A stretch of 17,012 bases of DNA from Trichomonas tenax (taxonomy: Eukaryota > Parabasalia > Trichomonadida > Trichomonadidae). A program made the translations under genes and the position numbers. The stretch lies in NCBI GenBank assembly GCA_023091735.1, contig JALKBU010001085.1, positions 1 through 17,012 of the forward strand, read 5' to 3'. The notes under the pieces were generated by a model, which saw nothing but the letters and a program-made list of their open reading frames with translations, ran no database searches and was not told the origin of the DNA. This document shows positions 7,108 through 16,072 of this stretch, piece after piece (within the stretch, counting starts at the first letter, position 1; every line of letters begins with the position of its first letter).

Positions 7108-9924
7108 ATGATTGAAGATTGTTTGCAGCACAACTTTTCCAAAAAGCTCGCTCAGCTCGATAAAGTAATTCAGGGATACTGTTCGAACTTGGAGGAAAGG
7201 AAAATGCAGAGCAAATTCCTCAAAAATTGGATGGATAAAACTATTTCAAATATTAATCAAGAATATATCGAGAAAATTACGAAAATACAACAAGAATATG
7301 ATAAACTGTCGTCTTCACATACAGATAATAGTAAAAATTTGTTCACAGAACAAGCAAATAAAATGTTTCAATCATTCAAAAATGAAATGAAATCGATAAC
7401 AGATCATACAAACAACAGAATAAAGGATATAGAAGTTTCTGTAGATAGTTTATGCAAGTTACTCCCTTCAATCATTCAAAATTTTAATGCTGAAAATGAA
7501 ATTTTTACGAATAAAGTAAATAAATTTAATCAAGAACTAAATTTGGCTATAGAGAAGTCTAACAAAGATCATGAACTTGCCTTGAAGAAAGTCGAACATG
7601 AATTTAATGCAAAAGCAGAAAATGATCAAAAAGAATCAAGAAAAAGAATCGCGCAGATGGAGAACTCATTCAGAAGTGAACAGGAAAGACATCAAACTGC
7701 TTTGGGGGACTCAAGAACATCAGCAGTTATTCGACAACTAAAAAAGGATATAACAGAGCATAAAAAGTTTGTAATGCAAATGTCCCAGAAGGTGAAGAAT
7801 ATGCAGGTCATTGCTGAGTCGAACATTAATTCGTATAGAGATAAATTCAAAGGATTGTCATCTGAAATTAAATTTGTTACTCAATCTAATGAAAAAGCTT
7901 TATTTAATGTGCAAAAAGAGCTCAATAGTGCTGATGAAGTCCTCGGTGCACAAAAGCAAGGTGTTATCGCAAAACTTGAGACCGAAATTAAAGAAATTGA
8001 TGCTCAAATGGAAAAACTCGAGAAAGAACTTGAAGAGAACAAAATCGCGCATCAGAAGCTCCAAGAAGACATGAAAAACAGACTCTCAGAGACCAGTGAA
8101 AACAGCCAAAGCAACTTTAGAGAAATCATCGAAAGGCAAAAGCAAGAAATCGAAATTCGTCGTGGAGAGATCTCTAAAATACAAAAAGAGTTCGACGCGA
8201 AGTACAGAAAAGCAACTGATGAATTCAACAACAAAAAACTGGAATTAGACGAAGAACTCCACAAACTTAACATGTCTAATCTCAAAGCGTACGATGAATC
8301 CGAAGAACACGATCTCATTGTTCAACACAGTGAAGAAGTAGAACAAGAAATATTGGATTATCAATCAAAATCATCTGCGATCTCATCAAAGTTTGATCAA
8401 ATCAAGATCACGAACTCAAAGATTCCTGAAGCTGCAAAGAAACTCGCAAAGATGCAAGAAGAGTTGCTTAATCTTCAAAATTCTTATAATGATCAACTAA
8501 GGCAATTCGAGATCTCTGCGAAAAAAGAATTGCTCGATCTTCAAAAACTTTTGGATCAAGAAAGAGAAGAGTTAATCAACAAACTCAGAGAAGAAGAGAA
8601 AGAACTTTCAAAAGAACAAGAAGGATCGATTTCAATGCTTCAAGATTCATTTGATGAAGAAATTCAATCATTCATCAATGAATTAAGTGAACCTGGACAA
8701 GTTGAACCAATAACTTTAGCTTCTTCACGTTCATCTTCTAAATTCAATCTTGAAATAGAGGAATATAATTCTCTAAACACAGAACTGGACTCTCTCCAGA
8801 TGCCTCCTGGTTACCAAAGCAGTATTTCGGAAGACCCAGAGCTCGAAGAATTGCACAACCAAAAGAAATATATCAAAGAGAAAGTTAACTCAGAGAAAGC
8901 AATTTTAATCAAAGAATTCGAAAACGAGTTCGAAATTGAAAATCAGAATCATCTCGATAAGCTTGTTAAGCTCAAAAATACGAAAGATATCACGCAAAAG
9001 TCAGAGAAACTTAAGCTCCGATGGAACAAAGTTTTCACAGACTTAGAGATAGAATACAAGAAATTGCAGAGTGCCCTCAAAGCAGCAAAGAAAGGCTTCT
9101 TCAAGAAGTTTGATTCAACTGGAGACTCAGAGATTGATGAATGGCAGCACAAACTGTTTGAAGCGAGAGAAGAATCAGATAGAATCGTGCGCGATAAACA
9201 GAACGAAGTCAATCTTGAGATCAATTTGATGCTTGATGAGATTCAGACGGCCAAGAAATCGAATTACGCAGCAAACACTGAAGTTGATAATGAATGGGAA
9301 GAAATTCATAAAGCTATCAAAGAGAAATTCACTGTGGAACTTGATAGAAGAGCTAAAATGCGTGCTGATGCTGAAGAAGCAGTAAATACACTCGCACACA
9401 GACTTGCAGAACGATTTGAAAAACGTAAGAATGAGCTAAATAACCAAATCGAAAAAATCAAAGCTAAATTGCAATCAGAGAAAACACTTCATGTTGATGA
9501 TTCAATTCAAGTGGATCAAAACGTACAGAGACGCCGTGATAATCTCAATACACGAAATGAACGACTTGCTCAAGGTTGGGCAAACGAAATTGAAGAACTG
9601 AAAGGACGAAGAGAAAAAATAATTAATGAAATTTCCAGAGTTGTTGCAATATCAAATGCAAAAATAGATGCTTATAAATATGAAGTTAAAACGCGTCCGC
9701 CACGTCCCGAAGAGCAATCTATCATTGATTCTTTGCAAGAGCGCTTAGATGAGATAAACAAAGAATTGATTTTAGTTGGACGTTTAATGTTAAATTATAG
9801 AGATTGCTTATTATTAAAGAATGAGCAGTACAATGCGAGATTTTCGAGGACAGAGCCTGTTGCAACGAGAAATTCAATAATAGTTCTTCCTCCATTACCC
9901 TCTCCTGTTAATGATGTTTGTTAA
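7108..9924 (+). CDS. Large coiled-coil protein (938 aa), FAM184-like C-terminal motif
   Basis: The first ATG is 7108; a TTG three bases upstream is in frame but is unlikely to start translation. The protein is rich in Glu, Lys, Gln, Asn and Leu with heptad-like spacing over nearly its whole length, and is predicted to be a long rod-like coiled coil. A break rich in Ser, Pro and Gly lies around residues 530-575 (SEPGQVEPITLASSRSSS and MPPGYQSS). Residues 862-912 form a distinct block (RPPRPEEQ, then LNYRDCLLLKNEQYNARF) that resembles the conserved C-terminal segment of FAM184-type coiled-coil proteins (RPED...ELxNREENFNxxF). It is followed by a Pro-rich tail, VLPPLPSP. There is no membrane segment or enzymatic motif. 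A cytoskeletal, basal-body or scaffold role is an inference from architecture alone. Confidence 0.85.
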   Translation: MIEDCLQHNFSKKLAQLDKVIQGYCSNLEERKMQSKFLKNWMDKTISNINQEYIEKITKIQQEYDKLSSSHTDNSKNLFTEQANKMFQSFKNEMKSITDHTNNRIKDIEVSVDSLCKLLPSIIQNFNAENEIFTNKVNKFNQELNLAIEKSNKDHELALKKVEHEFNAKAENDQKESRKRIAQMENSFRSEQERHQTALGDSRTSAVIRQLKKDITEHKKFVMQMSQKVKNMQVIAESNINSYRDKFKGLSSEIKFVTQSNEKALFNVQKELNSADEVLGAQKQGVIAKLETEIKEIDAQMEKLEKELEENKIAHQKLQEDMKNRLSETSENSQSNFREIIERQKQEIEIRRGEISKIQKEFDAKYRKATDEFNNKKLELDEELHKLNMSNLKAYDESEEHDLIVQHSEEVEQEILDYQSKSSAISSKFDQIKITNSKIPEAAKKLAKMQEELLNLQNSYNDQLRQFEISAKKELLDLQKLLDQEREELINKLREEEKELSKEQEGSISMLQDSFDEEIQSFINELSEPGQVEPITLASSRSSSKFNLEIEEYNSLNTELDSLQMPPGYQSSISEDPELEELHNQKKYIKEKVNSEKAILIKEFENEFEIENQNHLDKLVKLKNTKDITQKSEKLKLRWNKVFTDLEIEYKKLQSALKAAKKGFFKKFDSTGDSEIDEWQHKLFEAREESDRIVRDKQNEVNLEINLMLDEIQTAKKSNYAANTEVDNEWEEIHKAIKEKFTVELDRRAKMRADAEEAVNTLAHRLAERFEKRKNELNNQIEKIKAKLQSEKTLHVDDSIQVDQNVQRRRDNLNTRNERLAQGWANEIEELKGRREKIINEISRVVAISNAKIDAYKYEVKTRPPRPEEQSIIDSLQERLDEINKELILVGRLMLNYRDCLLLKNEQYNARFSRTEPVATRNSIIVLPPLPSPVNDVC

Positions 9925-9976
9925 TATTAGTAAAAATTGTTTGTTATTTATTTGTTACAATAGAATAATATTTTAT

Positions 9977-10102
9977 TCAGTGGAATTTATGTAACGTTAA
10001 AATTCCTTCATCAAAAGCATAATGGCGTGGTATAGAATCTGTTGAATATGTTGCAGCAGCCATAAAGAATATGAGCACAAGAGTGAGAACATACCAGATC
10101 AT
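9977..10102 (-). CDS. Candidate 41-aa single-pass membrane microprotein
   Basis: The minus strand carries ATG at 10102-10100 and TGA at 9979-9977. The peptide starts MIWYVLTLVLIFFMAAATYS, a clean hydrophobic helix or signal anchor, followed by a polar tail with Pro, Arg, His and Asp. An in-frame stop lies two codons upstream, so this ATG is the true beginning of the frame. It is convergent with the coiled-coil gene, whose stop is 52 bp away. No initiator is obvious in the AT-rich upstream sequence. I do not recognise the peptide; it could be a real small membrane protein, the remnant of a longer one, or chance. Confidence 0.3.
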   Translation of the reverse strand: MIWYVLTLVLIFFMAAATYSTDSIPRHYAFDEGILTLHKFH

Positions 10103-10483
10103 ATCTCATATATAGAGCTAAATTTACAATTATATGCAATCCTTTAGTTTTTGAGAATAGTTATCATTGTGCAGTAAATGTAAATCCATCTATGAAGAAT
10201 ATTTGCCATTATATTTGCAGCATTTCGGAATTTAAAGTTTAAATCAACTTTACATGACTAATGTATTATTTTTGACAAATAAAGCCATTTGATGTAAAAA
10301 TCATTGATTTCTCGGAATTTAGAATTGCTGTATGCAATGGAGCATGAGCAATATTTTTTCGGACCCGTGACAAAAGTCGCCTTTTAAGTGATAGTTTTTT
10401 CTTACATTATTGATATTTACGTAATGTAGCTTCGATAGCAAAATTTCCGACAAATTTTCCATGTTTTTTTTTCAATTGCGAGG

Positions 10484-10585
10484 ATGATCGATTTGTCTGA
10501 TGGAGCGATGTACAAGCCTCTTGAGTCATCATCCAGTTACGAGGAAGTACCAAAGGAGGAGAGTGTCCACGAGAAGCACCCATAA
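10484..10585 (+). CDS. Small 33-codon ORF, acidic, unrecognised
   Basis: ATG 10484 to TAA 10583-10585 encodes a peptide with MIDLSDGAMYKPLESSSSYE followed by an acidic, Lys-containing tail. The amino-acid pattern looks like the N-terminal cytoplasmic tail of a trichomonad protein rather than random AT-rich translation, and the local base composition is less AT-rich than its surroundings. Nothing comparable follows in other frames, so it may be a gene start whose body is lost. There is no trichomonad intron 3' motif (ACTAACACACAG) downstream that would make it a first exon. Confidence 0.25.
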   Translation: MIDLSDGAMYKPLESSSSYEEVPKEESVHEKHP

Positions 10586-10720
10586 AGAAACAATATGAAA
10601 CTCCATCAACAGTCTCTCTCTCTCACGCACTGTGATGCTATACAGGGTGCTGAGTCGCCACACTGTGTGTATGTGTGAGACTGAGCAAAAAAAATATTCA
10701 ATAATTTCTAAATATGGTTC

Positions 10721-10804
10721 CAAGTTGTTCGAGAGGCTGATAATATGTGCTTCAAGGTTGAAGGGACCCTGAAGCACATCTTATCAGCCTCTCGAACCTT
10801 CTTG
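10721..10804. repeat. 84-bp hairpin-forming inverted repeat
   Basis: The inner arms 10727-10754 and 10770-10797 (GTTCGAGAGGCTGATAA... with its complement) pair over 28 bp with one mismatch around a 15-nt loop. CAAG and CTTG at 10721-10724 and 10801-10804 extend the stem after a one-base bulge. It lies far from any intact gene end, so a terminator role is unlikely. A miniature foldback element or a structured RNA are options. Confidence 0.7.
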
Positions 10805-11434
10805 CTTCTATTTTCAAGTCCCCACTTTACATGTCAGAACCGCATCATTTCATCTCACTTCCTCTTTTTCGTGATTGGACAATACAATTCTGAATAAGAC
10901 TATTTAGATTCATTATGCGCAATTGTTTCGCTTTTGTTTATGATAACACAATAATGTTTTAGGATTATATAGACTACAGATATTTAATTATGAATATAAG
11001 ATCTTTTTGATCCAATGATAACTCAGTTTTTATCCAATAAATAATTTCATAATTGAAGGCTAATATTAGTAATATATTATAATATTATAGTTTAAATCAA
11101 AAATCTGTAGAGCTGCAGCTTATTTGACCAAAATGAATAAAAGAAAACATGGCTAAGATTTTGAAAACATACCAATTAACAGAAAATGTCACTGAATTAT
11201 GCAAAGAATCCATTATTAGTCGTAGATAACGCATTTAGTAATCAGGTTAGGCTGACAATGATAATGGATGAAATATGTAAAGTGTCAAAGAAATCGTTAA
11301 AATCTGACAAATAGTTACTTTACGATGTCGGATTTCATAGAAAGTCACCTTTTAGGATAAAAAATGAAATTATCACTTTTGAATTTAGCGAGCATTGCTC
11401 TAAAAATTTGCTCCAATTTGTATCAGAAAAAAAA

Positions 11435-12349
11435 ATGTTGCTTCAAAACAGATTCGATCCGCGTCAATATGACAGATACACACCGATAGGAGTTCCACCG
11501 ATGCCTCCGACGTTCTGTGGCAAAGTTGTGTGGATCCTTCGCTCAAACTACTTCAAAAATTTAATGTGGGCGATATTATACTTGGCAATTGTCGTTTTGA
11601 CAACGGCCTACGTCTTAGTTTACGTCGATAACACTAGACCTGACTCTTTCAAGTTACCCGATGAAATGCATCTTTCGAACACGTATTTGAATGTCTATCC
11701 TTTGATTGATTTCCTGATGTTCGTGCTCGTTTTTTGTGGAGTCATTCAGCTCGTTTGGCCATTGAGGTTAGAAGCATTTGTTATTGCGAGAAGATGTATT
11801 TTTGTTTTTGCAACGCAATTATTGCTCAGAGATGTCACCATTGCTGTTACACACACTCCAGATGCTAGCGCGAGATGTCCGAAACCAGCAGATCCAATCA
11901 CAAACTGGGCTCCATGGAATATCATGGCTTATCTCATTCGTGGTGTCACGTGTGGCGATATGATTTACTCAGGACACACTTGCGCACTTCTTCTTCCAAC
12001 GTATATCGTTCAGCACTATTACAAAGGTTGGTTATGCGTTTTCATGTGGCTTTGCTTCATTTTGATCGTGAGTTTGATCGCATTGTCAAGACTTCACTAC
12101 ACAGTTGATATTGTTTTGGCTTTTTACATATTCACTCTGCTTTGGATTATTTATCACGCAATCTCAGAACACCCAGAAGCTTTCAGTGACCAACTTCCTT
12201 CTTTGGTCAGGTGGTTCTTCATAAAGATGGAGTGGTCTTGCCCTTATTTCCCTTACATTCCAGATACAACTCATTACAATGACATTCCTGAGGCAGTACA
12301 TGCTGATAACCAGACAGCAGAGATAAAAGAGGACATATTAGCAGCGTGA
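11435..12349 (+). CDS. Sphingomyelin synthase-related phosphotransferase (PAP2_C type)
   Basis: The first ATG is 11435, giving 304 residues; an in-frame TTG at 11408 is not a credible start. All four motifs of the sphingomyelin synthase family are visible: LPD at residues 74-76 (D1), RR at 119-120 followed by RDVT at 132-135 (D2), CGDMIYSGHT at 173-182 (D3), and HYTVDIVLAFY at 221-231, with His241 after it (D4). The presumed catalytic triad His181, His221 and Asp225 is intact. About six hydrophobic spans (roughly 43-64, 87-110, 119-139, 162-175, 183-217 as two, 222-242) fit the six-helix fold with both termini cytosolic. Such enzymes move a phosphorylated head group from a phospholipid to ceramide in Golgi or plasma membrane. 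The donor (phosphocholine, phosphoethanolamine or phosphoinositol) cannot be read from sequence. Confidence 0.9.
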   Translation: MLLQNRFDPRQYDRYTPIGVPPMPPTFCGKVVWILRSNYFKNLMWAILYLAIVVLTTAYVLVYVDNTRPDSFKLPDEMHLSNTYLNVYPLIDFLMFVLVFCGVIQLVWPLRLEAFVIARRCIFVFATQLLLRDVTIAVTHTPDASARCPKPADPITNWAPWNIMAYLIRGVTCGDMIYSGHTCALLLPTYIVQHYYKGWLCVFMWLCFILIVSLIALSRLHYTVDIVLAFYIFTLLWIIYHAISEHPEAFSDQLPSLVRWFFIKMEWSCPYFPYIPDTTHYNDIPEAVHADNQTAEIKEDILAA

Positions 12350-12429
12350 TTTTGCTATTTACGCATATTTTAGAAATCAATAGTTCATTTTGTTTATATT
12401 AAGGACTAAGCACAATATGGTTGTATAAC

Positions 12430-13335
12430 CTATGTTAAGTCTGTTAAAATCATTACTATACTTAACAATAATTTGCTGATTCCAAATTGAACTATTCTAC
12501 AAGTAACAATAACATTGTTCACTATAGTTATTATAATCATCCCGTTCCTCTCATTGTCGGAGCATTCATTAACTCCAATAAATTCGATCTCTGGATAACT
12601 TAAGATCAAATGATTTACAAAACCGCTTCCACATCCTCCGTTCCAGTGATCTTGTGTTGATGTTCTACCACCTCCACCACCTGCGCCCCGTGCCTTGTAG
12701 TGTGTTGATGCATTCCCACCAAAAACTTTTGTCCGTTTGTTGCCATTCTTATCGGGTTTGCAATGCCACATTTTGTCTGAGTTCCGCCAGTCCCAAAATA
12801 TCCATAGCGGAAATCCAAATAGGCACCATCTGTTCCGTTCATCCCACCACCTTATCCACCATTAATAATCGCGATACAGCCACCACCGCCCTCCCCCGAC
12901 GATTATTCTACTTTCAATATCATTGCCATTCATTCTGATGTCTGTTCCACCGCCACCTCCTCCTCCATTCACACAACCATTGTAGCCACCAGGAACGATT
13001 GTAATCTTATTATTTGATTCAATTCCTTCTGTTCCATGGCCACCTATATAAAAATACATCTTCATTGTCTTATTGCTGCTGAAGTAGCCAATGCTATAGC
13101 CTCCTTTTCCAATTCCTCAACCAACATATTGATGGTGACTTGCAAAGCCTCCTGCAGCTCCATATAGCTCAAACCTATAAAACCCTCTTGGCAGTGATGA
13201 TATATATGGTGTGCAAATTGTATTATCTGAACATGGATAATTTAATATAATTTTTTCAAATGTGAATTTATATGTTGTAATATTAGCATTTCCAAGTGAA
13301 GGATTTTCTAAATCAAAATGTATATTATAGTTCAT
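12430..13335 (-). pseudogene. Glycine-rich (ALK/LTK-type, PF12810-like) surface protein, broken
   Basis: Reading leftwards from ATG 13335, the frame encodes the conserved opening of trichomonad glycine-rich proteins: NYPCSDNTICTPY, LPRGFYRFELYGAAGG and QYVG. It is then cut by TGA 13119-13117 exactly where the family has another Gly (GGA to TGA). The same frame continues with YFYIGGHG, VPGGYNG, GGGGTDIR and SRIIVGGG. Around 12890 a one-base change in a G run shifts the frame, a TAA lies at 12854-12852, and near 12770 the sense returns to the first frame (FGGNAS, GAGGGGG, CGSGFVN, NGMIIITI). Two stops and two frameshifts make it a pseudogene. The order of blocks matches the glycine-rich domain shared by ALK/LTK receptors and many trichomonad proteins. 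No kinase or transmembrane part follows. Confidence 0.75.
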
Positions 13336-13339
13336 TGTA

Positions 13340-13405
13340 AACTCATTTTGAGATCAGAAGTGGAACAAAATTATATTCATAAGCCTTGAACTCATTTTGA
13401 GATCA
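13340..13405. repeat. 17-bp direct repeat, 49 bp apart
   Basis: AACTCATTTTGAGATCA occurs at 13340-13356 and 13389-13405. Each copy contains the near-palindrome CTCATTTTGAG. The pair sits between the start of the glycine-rich pseudogene and the 60-bp palindrome, so it may mark a small tandem duplication at a rearrangement junction. Confidence 0.6.
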
Positions 13406-13419
13406 TAAGCAGTAGTATA

Positions 13420-13479
13420 CAGAGTGTGATTTTTTGGGGTAGTCCAAAATTTTGGCTAACCCCAAAAACTCCCACTCTG
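13420..13479. mobile_element. 60-bp palindrome resembling two fused transposon ends
   Basis: CAGAGTG at 13420 and CACTCTG at 13473-13479 are the outer ends of a symmetric 60-bp sequence: outer arms of about 20 bp with two mismatches (through TTTTGGGG/CCCCAAAA), an imperfect 4-bp step, and a perfect central CCAAAATTTTGG at 13444-13455. All parts share one centre of symmetry and there is almost no loop. Terminal inverted repeats of cut-and-paste DNA transposons have this look, so the element may be two ends joined head to head after loss of the interior. A TA precedes the left end but not the right. Confidence 0.5.
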
Positions 13480-13598
13480 AGAATATCCATAATTATAATT
13501 TTCCCAATATATAAAATAAACAATTTTCCTATCATTTATATCGAAATCTCAATAAATTAACTAAATTTGTTATTAAAATGTATTGTTTAATTAATAAT

Positions 13599-15943
13599 CT
13601 AAATTCTTATTGTTATGATATATGTATGGACACGCATAAATTTATAAAAATAAAAAATATTTTTTATATCGATATTTTCTATGAATGTTTGTTTTTGTTT
13701 ATTATTCCATGGTGGTAATTCATCTGAACCAACATCTGAAATTATTCCAATGTTAGAAATTACACGATCATAACTATAATATTTATATGGGAAAAGTTCT
13801 TTATGGATATTCGTATCAGCAAATGATTCAGGAAAGCATATTGGAAAGTTTGCCAATTTCTGTGTAAAGATAGAATAACTATCACATAATTCGATATTTT
13901 TACCTTGGTACTTATGTTGCTGTAAAATTATTCTGGAACCTTTCATAGTACTATTTTTCACACCATATTTCATTAAAATCCTACCATCAAATCCTAAGTT
14001 GTGAAAATATACGATACTATTGTTTGGAATAAAATCCATAAATTGTTTATCACAATCAAAACCATTAAATGTTATCGAAATTTTACCATCAATATTACTT
14101 AAACATATCATAAACGGTATTTCACGGTTATCCTTTGTACATGTTTCAAAATCAGCATACCAGTAAATTATATCCTTTGGTACATATTTCTTGGAATTAT
14201 TATCGGACATTAATCTAAAATTTGTATCAGCAATTACATTGGGAATTTTATTTGGACCAATATTAATATTGGGCTGCGAATCATATTCGCGCCTATTGTT
14301 TTCTTTTAATAAATGCTGTGAAGATATACCAGAAATTTGAACATCTTTATCAATATGCGATAACGGTATGAATGCCCCAATTTCTTCTAACAATTTAATT
14401 AGGTTAATACTATTAATGTGTCATTTTGTTGAATAGATTTCAAAAATGTTATTACCGAATTTATATACCATAAACATTTTCTCTGTAGAACATTTATGAG
14501 AATTACCATAGGCAACAACTTCATCATAATGTTTTATGAAGAAAGAACTTATAGGTAATGTTTCATATATGAAATAGTGGTTTTTATATGTGTAAAGGTT
14601 TATTTTGTAATTATAACCGTTATCTGGTCCTAAATGTTTATTGCGAGATTCATTAGCAAAACGCATCTTACCAGATTTATCATCATAATATTTTATTTGG
14701 CACTAAATTTTGTATTCATCACAGATTTTAGCTAAAACGTTTATTGGACTATATTTACAATCTAAAAATTTATTAGATATTTCCATTAAGATATTTTCAT
14801 CAGCAATTACATAAGATAACGCATATATTAAACAATTATATCTTAATTCTTTACGAATTGAACCATTTGGATTAGTTAATGATGTAAATATCTGATAACG
14901 TTTTAATGTATCTGCTAATAATGAATATTTCTCGGATAACCTATATGGCCAAAAATTACTTTCATTCATATTTTTAGGTTTATCTATTTTTTCATGTTTT
15001 GTAAAATAAATCTCGTCAAAAAAATTCAAATATATTTCACTACCATCATCTGAAGCATTTGCTGGTAATTCTTCTAATTTATATACATAATTACCATTTA
15101 ATAAATTTTCAAATCTTTCCTTAAATGATGCATTATCGATTGGTTGTGATTTTTCTAAACCATTAACCTTATAATGTATCAAAATATGTGTATCTAAAGA
15201 TTGCGATGAAATATGTTTATGATAAAATCCTTTAAGTTTTTCACCAACTAATGGTAAATCATCAGTTTCGAATTGCGATAAATCCGATTTATATCCAAAT
15301 GGATTATTATCAAGATTTTCAAATATTTTATTAATTTTAGATTTTCTTGCGATATTTTGTGGAAAATTTTTCTCGAGATTTTCATTAGAAATTTTTCTAA
15401 CTGATTAATATAATTATCATCATTAGAAATATCTGGTGGATTCATATCGTTTAGATATTCCTGTGTAAATTTTTCATTAATATGTTTATCATATTGTTCA
15501 TCATAATTTACATTATTCAAATCATAATAATTTCCACCAATTTCAACATTATCGTTAAATGGTAATTCCTTGAATAATTTCTTGGTTTTATTACCATGAA
15601 TAATATTAATATATTCTTTGACGGAATTATAATCGTAAATATCACCAGTATAACCAATATTGTGTAATAATTGTTTATATTTGGAAAAATTATAATTAAA
15701 ATTATTTTTAAAAAAATTAAAATTATCGATAAAATTATTTTGATATTATTCGTCATATGGTTCATAATAATCATCATAATTATGCCAAATTATTGATTCG
15801 ATAAATACATCATCATAACCTTTATTATAAGTATCTGAACTATATTTTTCTATATATTGTAAATAATCACAATATTTTTGATATTTCTTCTGATTTTTCA
15901 GATACATATATTTACGTGTTAATTTTGTTAATAATACTTCATT
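13599..15943 (-). pseudogene. Maverick/Polinton-type family B DNA polymerase, N-terminal and exonuclease part, broken
   Basis: The strongest block (14393 to 13599) shows the proofreading exonuclease motifs of protein-primed family B DNA polymerases: YADFET (Exo I, at 14159-14142) and YFHNLGFDG (Exo II, about 14010-13984). Upstream in the same frame are blocks with KYYDDKSGKMR, NHYFIYETLPIS and NCLIYALSYV, typical of the N-terminal extension in Maverick polymerases as I recall them. The pieces are separated by TGA 14423-14421 and TAG 14705-14703. Near 15395 one T is apparently missing from a T run, shifting the frame; further upstream an Asn/Asp/Tyr-rich frame extends through TAA 15748-15746 to TAA 15946-15944. 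The polymerase domain proper (palm motifs) is absent, since the frame ends at TAG 13601-13599 in unrelated sequence. Such elements replicate themselves with this enzyme; this copy cannot. Confidence 0.78.
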
Positions 15944-15962
15944 TTATCGATTTACATTACTC

Positions 15963-16037
15963 GCTTTAGTTGTCTCATAGCATGACAAACAGATAGACTA
16001 TGCACATAGGTTCGTCATTCTATGAGATAACTAAAGC
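15963..16037. repeat. 75-bp hairpin-forming inverted repeat
   Basis: GCTTTAGTTGTCTCATAG (15963-15980) pairs with its complement at 16020-16037 with one mismatch. The stem continues inwards through ATGACAAAC/GTTCGTCAT to give 28-bp arms with three mismatches and a 19-nt loop that itself contains CTATGCACATAG. It overlaps the extreme 5' end of the polymerase remnant. Confidence 0.7.
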
Positions 16038-16072
16038 AATCTGCGATTTATAATTATTCGTTTTTAAATACC

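Larger units (their letters stand above)
10103..11434. other. Intergenic region with a small ORF, TC tract and hairpin
   Basis: About 1.3 kb with no full-length gene. It contains the 33-codon ORF at 10484, an oligo-TC run at about 10611-10623, and the 84-bp hairpin at 10721. Close to the next gene is CCTTTTAGGA at 11348-11357, similar to the CCTTTTAGCG (M5) core-promoter motif described in T. vaginalis. Confidence 0.5.

Noticed and set aside
8052..9399. Ser/Phe-rich minus-strand frames under the coiled-coil gene
   Set aside because: They are antisense shadows of Glu/Lys-rich codons of the intact plus-strand gene.
10653..10672. GTATGT as a possible trichomonad intron 5' splice site downstream of the small ORF
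   Set aside because: The matching branch/3' splice motif (ACTAACACACAG) was not found downstream, and the ORF already stops before the site.
11408..11434. N-terminal extension of the sphingomyelin-synthase-like protein from TTG 11408
   Set aside because: Eukaryotic translation should start at the first ATG (11435), and the extension adds no family-conserved residues.
15517..15777. Ile-rich 86-codon minus-strand frame
   Set aside because: It is an alternative frame of the Asn/Asp/Tyr-rich N-terminal part of the polymerase remnant; the protein-like frame is the neighbouring one.
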